Positions 24,306-31,177 of a stretch of 34,659 nt of DNA are shown in pieces. The notes under the pieces are model-generated. The model was not told the origin of the DNA. It saw only the letters and a program-made list of their open reading frames with translations, and did not search any database. A program made the translations under genes and the position numbers. The stretch comes from Gemmatimonadota bacterium (GTDB lineage: Bacteria > Gemmatimonadota > Gemmatimonadetes > Gemmatimonadales > GWC2-71-9): assembly GCA_003221895.1 (NCBI GenBank), contig QHUJ01000126.1:1-34659 (forward strand), in the 5' to 3' direction. The stretch's first letter is position 1. Each line of letters starts with the position of its first letter.

Positions 24306-24701
24306 TCATTCCGCATCGGCGGCCCGCAGGGCCGCCTGCTGTACCTCGTCGGCGTTTACCGCCGTCAGTGCGTCGTTGTTTTGCTCGCCCGTCCGGATGC
24401 GAATCACCCGCTCGATCGGCTGCACGAAGATCTTGCCGTCCCCCACCTCGCCGGTGCGCGCCGACGAGAGGATCGCGTCGATGCAGGGCTGCACGAACGG
24501 CTCCGAGCACACCATCTCGATCTTCACCTTCTCGTGGAACTCCATGACGAGGGTGGTGCCGCGGTACTGGCTCACGATCTCGTGCTCGCCTCCGTGACCA
24601 CTGACTCGGCTCAGCGTGATGCCGGTGATCCCCGCGCGGAACAGCGCTGCCTTGACCCCGGGCAGCCGCTCTGGCCGCACGACGGTGGTGATCAGCTTCA
24701 T
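24306..24701 (-). CDS. glnB: PII-family nitrogen regulatory protein with altered T-loop
   Basis: A 131-residue PII protein aligning without gaps to E. coli GlnB over the first 58 residues. Conserved parts include GITGITLSRVSGHG (24-37), QYRG with Tyr46, KVKIEMV with Lys58, and TGEVGDGKIFV and IRIRTGE at the nucleotide-binding C-terminus. Two hallmark residues differ: Gln39, the 2-oxoglutarate ligand, is Glu, and Tyr51, the uridylylation site, is Leu. A 19-residue extra tail follows the usual end. It should bind ATP/ADP, but its signalling cannot run by Tyr51 uridylylation. It overlaps the upstream serine-hydrolase gene by ATGA. No glutamine synthetase or ammonium transporter is in the window. 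Confidence 0.85.
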   Translation of the reverse strand: MKLITTVVRPERLPGVKAALFRAGITGITLSRVSGHGGEHEIVSQYRGTTLVMEFHEKVKIEMVCSEPFVQPCIDAILSSARTGEVGDGKIFVQPIERVIRIRTGEQNNDALTAVNADEVQQAALRAADAE

Positions 24702-25597
24702 GGCGCGCTCCCTATCTTCCCCGATCGCGACTCGAATACCAGCCGGGACAAATCGCGCACCAGCGCGTACGCATCATCGTTCTTCGCAATGCCGGCGGTC
24801 AGCACGACCAGCACATAGCGGCTGCGGGCCGAGGGCTCGACCAGCGCCGCATCGTGATACACCACCTGCTCGATCCAGCCGGTCTTGTGATAGACCCGCG
24901 TTCCGGCGGGAAGCCCCGCGGGAATGCCCTCGTTGAATTGCTGCCGCGACAGAATCGCGAGCATCTCCTGGCAGGATGCGGGCGATGCCGCGGTGCCGTT
25001 GGCGATGGCGGCGAGCAAGACGCCGAGATCGCGAGCCGTGGTCGTATTGTTGAGGCCGGCGCGGTAGGCTTTGCCATCTTCAACGCCGCGCAGCACGACA
25101 AGCGAATCGGCGCCCAGGGAGTGCGCGGTGGCGTTGGCGCGCTTGGCGCCCACGCGTTCGATCAGCAGGTTGGTCGCGAGATTGCTCGACACGGTCTCCA
25201 TCAGCTCGATGAGCTGGCGAATGGAAACGCGCTGTCCAATTCCCTTGTACAGCGTCGAATCGGAGTCGTCGGACAGGTCGAGCTGGTACGGCGAGCTGTC
25301 CACAATAGACCGAAACGTGTTCGTCACCGTGATGGAATCATCGAGCTTGAGCAGCCCGGCATCGCGATCGCGGAACAGCTGAATCATCACCGGCACTTTC
25401 ATCGTGCTGGCAGCATGGAACCGCAGCGCGGACCCCACGGTTAGGGAGTCGCCTGACCCGGTCGTCAGATCGCGATAATAGAGGCCGACGGCACGTGCCG
25501 GCGCCTGAGCAATGCGCGCCTCGACGCGAGATCGAAGATTCCCGGAATCCGGGGCCTGGAGCGTCAGCAGCAGCAACGGGATAGTGAGCAATGACAT
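24698..25597 (-). CDS. Class A beta-lactamase-like serine hydrolase
   Basis: A 299-residue secreted protein with an N-terminal hydrophobic signal (SLLTIPLLLLTLQA). The active-site Ser is in STMK (residues 64-67), the second motif is SSN in TVSSNLATN (about 137-139), an omega-loop-like GVEDGKAYRAGLNN supplies a candidate Glu, and KTG (about 239-241) occurs as YHKTGWIEQ. These are all the class A beta-lactamase/PenP elements. Whether it hydrolyses beta-lactams or is a peptidoglycan-related hydrolase is not decided by sequence alone. The start lies 34 bases from the divergent kgd start. Its stop overlaps the PII gene, a translationally coupled and unusual pairing. Confidence 0.8.
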   Translation of the reverse strand: MSLLTIPLLLLTLQAPDSGNLRSRVEARIAQAPARAVGLYYRDLTTGSGDSLTVGSALRFHAASTMKVPVMIQLFRDRDAGLLKLDDSITVTNTFRSIVDSSPYQLDLSDDSDSTLYKGIGQRVSIRQLIELMETVSSNLATNLLIERVGAKRANATAHSLGADSLVVLRGVEDGKAYRAGLNNTTTARDLGVLLAAIANGTAASPASCQEMLAILSRQQFNEGIPAGLPAGTRVYHKTGWIEQVVYHDAALVEPSARSRYVLVVLTAGIAKNDDAYALVRDLSRLVFESRSGKIGSAP

Positions 25598-25618
25598 ACT
25601 GCGAAATAAGATACCCTA

Positions 25619-25624
25619 TAGATT
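25619..25624 (+). promoter_or_regulatory. Candidate -10 box of kgd, near-leaderless
   Basis: TAGATT lies exactly seven bases before the GTG start of kgd at 25632, the spacing of a leaderless message, and there is no Shine-Dalgarno sequence. ATGACA at 25591-25596 resembles a -35 (5 of 6) but is 22 bases away, so the pair is not canonical. The 34-base gap (25598-25631) must also serve the divergent serine-hydrolase gene. Confidence 0.3.
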
Positions 25625-25631
25625 CTAGGCC

Positions 25632-28600
25632 GTGAGCGAATTCGTTTTCGGTACCCACAACGCCGCGTTCGTACAGGTCATGTACGAGCAGTACCTCCGC
25701 GATCCGACGTCCGTCGGTCAGGAGTGGCGGGACCTGTTTGATAACGGAAAGCTGGCGGAGCTCCCGGTGATCCCCGTGCCACGGGAAACGGGCACTCCAA
25801 GCCCGCCCAAACCGGCTCAGTCACCCACGTCTCCCGTTTCCCGTGTCCCGCCTCCCGGTGCAGTTCCGATCACCGGCACCGCGGCTCGCCTCGTCGCCAA
25901 CATGACGGACTCGCTCACAGTCCCGACGGCGACCTCGTTCCGCGACATCAACGCGACAACACTCGATACGCGTCGCAAGGCGTTGAACGCGCAACTCGCG
26001 TCAAGCGGCCGCAAGATCTCGTTCACGCATCTGATCGGCTACGCCATCGTGCTGGCCGCGAAGCGCTTCACGGTGATGACGCACGTCTTCCAGGAAATCG
26101 ACGGAAAGCCACATCGCGTCGACCCCGGAGCGATCGGGCTGGGCCTGGCCGTCGATGTCGAGAAGAAAGACGGTAGCCGGGCACTCGTCGTCCCGGTGAT
26201 CAAACACGCCGAAGGAATGGATTTCGCCGCGTTCCACGCCGCGTACGAGACACTCGTCGAGAAGGCCAGGACAAACCGGCTGATGCCCGACGACTTCGCC
26301 GGCGGCACAATTCAGCTGACGAATCCCGGGACATTGGGCACCGTGGCATCTGTGCCGCGGCTCATGAAGGGCCAGGGCTCGATCATCGCGACCGGCACCA
26401 TCCGCGACATCGCGGGTGCGAAGATCATCACGATCACGAGCACGTACGACCATCGCATCATCCAGGGCGCCGAGTCCGGGATGTTTCTCCGCGCGCTCGA
26501 TTCCCTGTTGCAGGGAGAGGAACGGTTTTACGAGCAGGTTTCCGAGAGCTCGAGTGCGCCATCCGCGGCCCGTAGCGCGCCCGAACCCACCCCCCTTACT
26601 CCGCCATCCAGCGCGCCCACGCACGACGCACCACGCACCACGGACGATGCAGGCGCCGACGACTTCAAATACGTCGCCGCCGCCTACGCGCTCGTCCGTG
26701 CCCATCGGTACTTCGGTCATCTGGCGGCACGGCTCGATCCCCTCGGCAGCGAGCCGCCGGGCGATCCCTCGCTCGATATCGGTCGTCTCGGACTGACGCC
26801 CGAGATCATGGCGCGCATACCCGCCGACGTGCTGCGCATCTACGTGCCGGGCAAGACGCTGGCCGAGGCGCTCCCGAATCTGCGCGCCACCTACTGCGGC
26901 ACGATTGCATACGAGGTCGAGCACATCGGCAGTCACGAGGAACGTCTGTGGCTGCGGCAGGTGATCGAATCGGGCCAGCACCGCCGACCGCTCTCGGCTG
27001 ATGGGAAGCGGCAGCTGCTCGCCCGGCTGACCGCCGTCGAGACGCTCGAGCGTTTCCTGCACAAGGCGTATCTCGGGCAAAAGCGCTTCTCGATCGAAGG
27101 CCTCGACATGACGGTGCCGATGCTCGATTTCACGATCGAGCTCGCCGCGGTGCACGGCACGCGCAAGGCGGTCATCGGCATGGCCCACCGGGGACGGCTC
27201 AACGTCTTGGCGCACGTCGTCAACGTCCCGTATGAGACCATCCTCGCGGAGTTCGAGGGTGGGGGTCGCGAAGAAACCGCGGAATCCGAAGGTTGGAACG
27301 CCGGCACGGGCGACGTCAAATACCACCACGGCGCCGAAGGGGCATATCGCACGGCGGACGGCAAGGACGTCGCCGTCACGCTGTCACCCAATCCCAGCCA
27401 TCTCGAGTCGGTGAATCCGGTGGTCGAAGGGCGCGCGCGCGCCAACCAGACCATTCGTAACGGCGCCGTTATTCAGCACGACGTCAACGTGGCTCTCCCC
27501 GTGCTGCTCCACGGCGACGCCGCCTTCCCCGGCCAAGGGGTCGTGGCGGAGACATTCAACCTCGCGCGGCTTCGGGGATACACGACCGGCGGCACGATCC
27601 ACATCATCCTCAACAATCAGATCGGTTTCACCACAGACCCGCGCGAGGGGCGCTCCACCGACTACTCGAGCGATCTCGCGAAGGGCTTCGATGCGCCGAT
27701 CGTGCATGTAAACGCCGATGATCCCGAGGCGTGTCTCGCAGCCGTGCGGCTCGCGATGATGTATCGCGACAAATTCCACGGCGAGGTCGTTATCGACCTC
27801 GTGGGCTACCGGCGCTACGGGCACAATGAAGCCGACGAGCCCGCCTATACCCAGCCGACGATGTACGAGCGGATCAAGCAGACGCCGAGCGTGCGGCAGA
27901 AGTACGCGGAGCAGCTGGCTCGCGAAGGCGTCGTCGAGGCGGCGAAGGCGGAAGCGGACGCGCAGGCGGCCTACGATCGGTTGGCGGACGTGCAGCAGGC
28001 AGTGAAGTCGGGCCATCGCGAGGAGCCGCAGCGCATCACGAAGCAGAGCACGCCCGAGCCGAACACCGCTGTCGTGCCCGATCTACTGAAGAAGCTCAAC
28101 GACGAGCTCCTCGCCGTGCCCGCAGGCTTCACGGTGCATCCCAAACTGCTGAAGCAGCTCGAACGGCGGCGAGACGCGCTGACATCCTCGGAAGGCATCG
28201 AATGGGCGCACGCGGAAGCGCTTGCGTTTGCGTCGCTCGTGACCGAGGGGACGCCGATTCGGCTGACCGGACAGGACACCGAGCGCGGCACATTCAGCCA
28301 GCGCCATCTCGTGCTGCACGACATCAACACCGGCAAGCGGTATGCGCCGGTCCAGAACCTCCCCGACGGGCAAGCGACGTTCGAGCTGCACAACAGCCCG
28401 CTGTCCGAGTACGCCTGCCTCGGCTTCGAGTACGGCTACGCCGTGGAGGCCGACAGCGCGCTGGTGCTGTGGGAGGCGCAATTCGGCGACTTCGCCAACG
28501 GCGCCGAGGTGATCATCGACCAGTTTCTCATTGCGGGACTGGCCAAGTGGGGTGAGACCTCCCGACTGACACTCCTCTTGCCGCACGGGTACGAGGGTCA

Positions 28601-29225
28601 GGGCCCGGAGCACTCGAGTGCCCGGCTGGAGCGCTTCCTGGCGCTGGGCGCCGAGGGCAACATTCGCGTGGCGAACTGCACGACGCCGGCGCAGTACTTC
28701 CACCTGCTCCGCCGCCAGGCGCGCCACACCGAGATTCGTCCGCTCGTCGTGATGACCCCGAAGAGCCTGCTGCGGCTGCCGGCGGCGACGTCACAGCTCG
28801 ATGATCTCGTGCTCGGCAAGTTCAGAACGGTGCTGTGGGACAAGGTCCGGACCTGGCCGGAAAAGGTCACGCGCCTGCTGTTGTGCAGCGGCAAGATCTA
28901 TTACGACATCGCACAGTCCCCACGCCGCGCGCAGACACCGCACGTCGCGATCGGCCGTGTGGAGCTGCTCTATCCATTCCCCGGCTCGGAAATCGGCGAG
29001 TATGCGCGCCGCTACCCGAATCTCAAGGAAGTCGTGTGGGTGCAGGAGGAGCCGCGGAACATGGGCGCGCGCAAGTTCGTGCTTCCCAAGATTCGCGATG
29101 TCCTACCGCAATCGGTGGCGCTGCTGGATGTGTCGCGTCCCGAGCGCTCGAGTCCCGCCGAAGGGTATCCTGCGGCGCACAAGGCCGAACAGGAACGGAT
29201 TGTGAGCGCGGCCTACGGAGGGTGA
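25632..29225 (+). CDS. kgd: Multifunctional 2-oxoglutarate metabolism enzyme (KGD, E1-E2 fusion)
   Basis: A 1197-residue protein of the KGD type (mycobacterial KGD is of similar size). Residues 1-45 are the E1 N-terminal helix (SEFVFGTHNAAFVQVMYEQYL). After a Pro-rich linker (about 50-75) comes an acyltransferase E2 catalytic domain (about 75-300) ending with TYDHRIIQGAESG, whose active-site His is in DHRII (about 274). No lipoyl domain is present. A second Pro/Ala/Thr-rich linker (about 305-345) leads to the thiamine-diphosphate E1 part, with AHRGRLNVLAHV, GDAAFPGQG (about 628-636), NNQIGFTT and YGHNEADEPAYTQP (about 725-738). It converts 2-oxoglutarate in the TCA cycle. GTG 25632 is the start. 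Confidence 0.92.
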   Translation: MSEFVFGTHNAAFVQVMYEQYLRDPTSVGQEWRDLFDNGKLAELPVIPVPRETGTPSPPKPAQSPTSPVSRVPPPGAVPITGTAARLVANMTDSLTVPTATSFRDINATTLDTRRKALNAQLASSGRKISFTHLIGYAIVLAAKRFTVMTHVFQEIDGKPHRVDPGAIGLGLAVDVEKKDGSRALVVPVIKHAEGMDFAAFHAAYETLVEKARTNRLMPDDFAGGTIQLTNPGTLGTVASVPRLMKGQGSIIATGTIRDIAGAKIITITSTYDHRIIQGAESGMFLRALDSLLQGEERFYEQVSESSSAPSAARSAPEPTPLTPPSSAPTHDAPRTTDDAGADDFKYVAAAYALVRAHRYFGHLAARLDPLGSEPPGDPSLDIGRLGLTPEIMARIPADVLRIYVPGKTLAEALPNLRATYCGTIAYEVEHIGSHEERLWLRQVIESGQHRRPLSADGKRQLLARLTAVETLERFLHKAYLGQKRFSIEGLDMTVPMLDFTIELAAVHGTRKAVIGMAHRGRLNVLAHVVNVPYETILAEFEGGGREETAESEGWNAGTGDVKYHHGAEGAYRTADGKDVAVTLSPNPSHLESVNPVVEGRARANQTIRNGAVIQHDVNVALPVLLHGDAAFPGQGVVAETFNLARLRGYTTGGTIHIILNNQIGFTTDPREGRSTDYSSDLAKGFDAPIVHVNADDPEACLAAVRLAMMYRDKFHGEVVIDLVGYRRYGHNEADEPAYTQPTMYERIKQTPSVRQKYAEQLAREGVVEAAKAEADAQAAYDRLADVQQAVKSGHREEPQRITKQSTPEPNTAVVPDLLKKLNDELLAVPAGFTVHPKLLKQLERRRDALTSSEGIEWAHAEALAFASLVTEGTPIRLTGQDTERGTFSQRHLVLHDINTGKRYAPVQNLPDGQATFELHNSPLSEYACLGFEYGYAVEADSALVLWEAQFGDFANGAEVIIDQFLIAGLAKWGETSRLTLLLPHGYEGQGPEHSSARLERFLALGAEGNIRVANCTTPAQYFHLLRRQARHTEIRPLVVMTPKSLLRLPAATSQLDDLVLGKFRTVLWDKVRTWPEKVTRLLLCSGKIYYDIAQSPRRAQTPHVAIGRVELLYPFPGSEIGEYARRYPNLKEVVWVQEEPRNMGARKFVLPKIRDVLPQSVALLDVSRPERSSPAEGYPAAHKAEQERIVSAAYGG
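25780..25845. repeat. 13-bp perfect inverted repeat in the first KGD linker
   Basis: CACGGGAAACGGG at 25780-25792 is the exact reverse complement of CCCGTTTCCCGTG at 25833-25845. Both arms and the 40 bases between encode the Pro/Thr-rich linker between the E1 N-terminal helix and the E2 domain. The flanking text is made of variants of CCCGTN and resembles low-complexity intergenic DNA. Confidence 0.85.
26626..26639. repeat. Heptanucleotide duplication in the second KGD linker
   Basis: Two tandem copies of ACGCACC followed by a partial ACG occur in the part of kgd that encodes the Ala/Pro/Thr linker before the main E1 domain. Seven-base units shift the frame with each copy, so translated text differs (APTHDAPRTT) although the DNA is repetitive. 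Confidence 0.6.
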
Positions 29226-29250
29226 AGTTCACGCCGTTCTGCGGTACGCC

Positions 29251-29793
29251 GTGTTCGGGATCGTTGTGCTCGCCGCGCTCGCGGCGCTCGGCTCGTGGCT
29301 CGTTCGCACGCGTCGCGTCTCGCCGTTCAGCTTCCTCGGACGAACCCTCCGCTCCGCCACTGATCCGATTGTGAGACCCGTCGAGCGCCGGGTCGTTCGT
29401 ATGGGCGGCAATCCCACGCACGCCGGCGGATGGCTCATCGTCGTCACGGCCGTGGCCGGCATCCTGCTGTTGTCGCTCGCCGGTTGGCTGGTCTCCACGT
29501 TTCTCTCCGTGCAAGCCGCGGCGCTCGGCGGGCCGCGCGCCACGGTTTCCCTGATCGTCGAGATCGTTTACCGCATCCTGATTTACGCCCTGATCGTGCG
29601 CGTGATCGCATCGTGGTTCGGCCTGTTTCGCTACTCGCGCTGGGTCCGCCCGGCCTACATCCTCACCGATTGGATCGTCGAGCCGCTCCGCCGCGTAGTG
29701 CCGCCCCTCGGCACCATGGACGTCAGCCCGCTTATCGCCTGGCTGGGCCTATATCTCATCCGCTTGGGCCTCCACACGGTCCTGGGGGGCTGA
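29251..29793 (+). CDS. YggT-family integral membrane protein
   Basis: A 180-residue membrane protein. A first hydrophobic segment (about residues 2-16) is followed by a basic loop containing RTRRVS and RPVERRVVR. Two YggT-like halves each contain membrane segments: WLIVVTAVAGILLLSLAGWLV (about 55-75) and VEIVYRILIYALIVRVIASWF (about 96-116), then SPLIAWLGLYLIRLGLHTV. The motif ILTDWIVEPLRRVVPPLG is the conserved YggT signature. GTG 29251 is the first start in frame. YggT followed by DUF167 is a common pairing; its function is unknown, perhaps cell-envelope or osmotic related. Confidence 0.82.
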   Translation: MFGIVVLAALAALGSWLVRTRRVSPFSFLGRTLRSATDPIVRPVERRVVRMGGNPTHAGGWLIVVTAVAGILLLSLAGWLVSTFLSVQAAALGGPRATVSLIVEIVYRILIYALIVRVIASWFGLFRYSRWVRPAYILTDWIVEPLRRVVPPLGTMDVSPLIAWLGLYLIRLGLHTVLGG

Positions 29794-30056
29794 CGGCGCG
29801 TCTCGTCCTGCATGTCGTGCCGCGCGCCGCCACGACCGCCGTGGCGGGCCGCCACGGCGACGCCATCAAGATCAGGATTGCCGCTCCACCCGTAGACGGG
29901 GCCGCGAATGATGAGCTGGTTCGTTTTCTCGCACAACGGCTGGGTATTCCGCGCAGCGCGATCAGGATCACAGCGGGGGAATCTGCGCGGCGCAAGACTG
30001 TATCGATCGGCGGTATTGCTACGGCAGCGGCGATTCGTCTCCTGGAGGGCGTATGA
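29790..30056 (+). CDS. DUF167 / YggU-family protein, probably starting at CTG
   Basis: An 88-residue small cytosolic protein. The family core is present throughout: ARLVLHVVPRAATTAVAGRHGD, then IKIRIAAPPVDGAANDELVRFLA, with the C-terminal helix-strand GESARRKTVSIGG. The first ordinary start in frame near this point is GTG 29817, inside the first beta-strand; it would remove conserved residues. CTG 29790 overlaps the YggT stop (CTGA) and gives (M)TARLVLHV, matching the usual N-terminus. The open frame upstream is antisense-like shadow of YggT without a close start. No catalytic function is known for the family. Its stop overlaps the next gene by ATGA. Confidence 0.75.
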   Translation: MTARLVLHVVPRAATTAVAGRHGDAIKIRIAAPPVDGAANDELVRFLAQRLGIPRSAIRITAGESARRKTVSIGGIATAAAIRLLEGV

Positions 30057-30208
30057 AACTGCTCAAGTCACTCGTCAGCTTCGTGGTCGGAACTATCGTA
30101 GGGACGTTGGGCAACAAACTCATCGGGCCATTCGGCGCAGTGTTGGGATTCGTTGCGGGAGGAGTCGCGGCCTGGTGGGTGGTCGCGCGCATTGGGATCT
30201 TTGAGTGA
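30053..30208 (+). CDS. 51-residue glycine-rich membrane microprotein
   Basis: ATG 30053 overlaps the DUF167 stop (ATGA) and opens 51 codons to TGA 30206-30208: a basic start (MKLLKSL), then a Gly/Val-rich hydrophobic run with small-residue spacing (VVGTIVGTLGNK and FGAVLGFVAGGVAAWWVVARIG). This predicts two short membrane segments or a glycine-zipper hairpin. I recognise no family. Conserved coupling behind YggT-DUF167 would argue that it is real; the overlap and the membrane-like composition support it here. The stop lies inside a perfect palindrome. Confidence 0.65.
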   Translation: MKLLKSLVSFVVGTIVGTLGNKLIGPFGAVLGFVAGGVAAWWVVARIGIFE

Positions 30209-30223
30209 TCCATCATGGATCAC
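30205..30223. repeat. Perfect 9-bp palindrome at the end of the microprotein gene
   Basis: GTGATCCAT and its complement ATGGATCAC flank a single central C, and include the stop codon of the microprotein gene. It is directly followed by a heptamer repeat block. No T-run follows, so it may be a repeat element rather than a terminator. Confidence 0.7.
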
Positions 30224-30244
30224 GATCATTGGTCATTGATCATT
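30224..30244. repeat. Short heptamer repeat block (TTGGTCA/TTGATCA type)
   Basis: Three 7-base units with the core CATTGGT/CATTGAT run from 30224 to 30244, just downstream of the palindrome and reaching into the stop codon of the minus-strand DUF2231 gene. The units are of the same type as the longer array at 31107-31169, so this gene is bracketed by two blocks of one repeat family. Confidence 0.75.
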
Positions 30245-31085
30245 AATTACCGATCGTTCGTTCTCGCTCCTTGATGCGCTGTTGCACGTCGGGGAACGCA
30301 GCCGCGAGCCGCTCGAGCACGGCCCGAGCGGAGTCGGGCTTTCCCACAGCGACGTACGCGTCGGCCTTCAGGAAGCCCACGCGAAGCTGCAGCCGCCGAT
30401 CATCGACCGCCACCCGGAAGCGGGACAGCGCTGCCAGCGCCGCCCGGCCGTTGTGCTTATCGCGCACGAGCGACTCGATCGCGAGCAGCCGTACGGTCGT
30501 GTCGTTGGGGAATTCCCGTTCCAGCTGGCCGAACAGCTCCGCCGCGCGCGCGCTGTCATGCTGGGTGCGGGCCTGCTGCGCGGCCTGATACACGCCGGCG
30601 AGGTACAATCGCGTGACGTCGGCCGTGTCACCGGAGCGAATCCCGACGCCGCCCGCATAATTGTACACGAGGTCACCACCGCGATCGGCGGCCTTCGCGA
30701 GGGCCGCGACGCCGAACACGCACACCACAGCTGATCCCCACAGCGCGCCGCGCGCGACATTCAGATTGCGTCGTCTGGCAATGAGTGCCGCAAGCTCGAG
30801 CGCCGCGACGACCAGGAAGACATTGCGAGCCCATTCCCCGGCCTCCTCGTGATCGCCGACCGCCTGGCGCGCACCGGGAATGCGCTCGACCGGACCGTGC
30901 GCATTCAACCCTGAGTGGACAGCGAGCGCGGCCGCGAGCGCCCCGGCGAGCAGCAGGGTGGCCGCGGCCGGCCCGGTGAATGCCGCCCGGCCGCTGAGGG
31001 ACACCCAACGGAAGATCGCGCCCACGATGAGCAGCACGATCGCAAAGTGCACGATGATGGGATGGTAGGAGCCGATATTGGGCAT
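30243..31085 (-). CDS. DUF2231-like membrane protein with C-terminal TPR-like part
   Basis: A 280-residue protein starting at ATG 31085 (MPNIGSYHPIIVHF). A longer start at 31142 would translate the heptamer repeat and is rejected. The N-terminal domain has about four membrane helices with the DUF2231 pattern: HPIIVHFAIVLLIVGAIFRW (about 8-27), then DHEEAGEWARNVFLV, and GGDLVYNYAGGVGI (about 148-161). The C-terminal 110 residues are soluble and helical, with TPR-like pairs such as ARTQHDSARAAELFGQLEREFP and VAVGKPDSARAVLERLAAAFP, probably periplasmic or cytosolic depending on topology. DUF2231 proteins are often linked to redox or heme proteins; the combination with TPR helices is unusual. Function unknown. 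Confidence 0.7.
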   Translation of the reverse strand: MPNIGSYHPIIVHFAIVLLIVGAIFRWVSLSGRAAFTGPAAATLLLAGALAAALAVHSGLNAHGPVERIPGARQAVGDHEEAGEWARNVFLVVAALELAALIARRRNLNVARGALWGSAVVCVFGVAALAKAADRGGDLVYNYAGGVGIRSGDTADVTRLYLAGVYQAAQQARTQHDSARAAELFGQLEREFPNDTTVRLLAIESLVRDKHNGRAALAALSRFRVAVDDRRLQLRVGFLKADAYVAVGKPDSARAVLERLAAAFPDVQQRIKERERTIGN

Positions 31086-31106
31086 GGGGAAGAAGATCAG
31101 CGAACA

Positions 31107-31169
31107 ATGACCAATGATCAATGACCAATGATCAATGGTCATTGGTCATTGGTCATTGGTCATTGATCA
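31107..31169. repeat. Heptanucleotide repeat array forming a long inverted repeat
   Basis: Nine contiguous 7-base units: four of type ATGACCA/ATGATCA, one ATGGTCA and four of type TTGGTCA/TTGATCA. Since ATGACCA is the complement of TGGTCAT, the two halves are inverted relative to each other and can form a hairpin of about 26 base pairs with one mismatch. It sits in the gap between two minus-strand genes, upstream of the DUF2231 gene. The units resemble the short tandemly repeated heptamers known from filamentous cyanobacteria. Confidence 0.85.
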
Positions 31170-31177
31170 TTCGGCCG

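Noticed and set aside
26001-27329. Long minus-strand open frame opposite kgd
   Set aside because: Antisense shadow of the E2 and E1 domains, without family motifs.
29222-29374. GTG start overlapping the kgd stop (GTGA) as the start of YggT
   Set aside because: That GTG is in a different frame from YggT and leads into a shadow frame; YggT begins at GTG 29251.
31086-31142. Upstream start of the DUF2231 gene giving MTIDHWSLIIGHC
   Set aside because: Those residues are translated heptamer repeat; the DUF2231 pattern begins at MPNIGSYHPIIVHF.
31107-31169. CRISPR array
   Set aside because: Units are seven bases, contiguous and without spacers.
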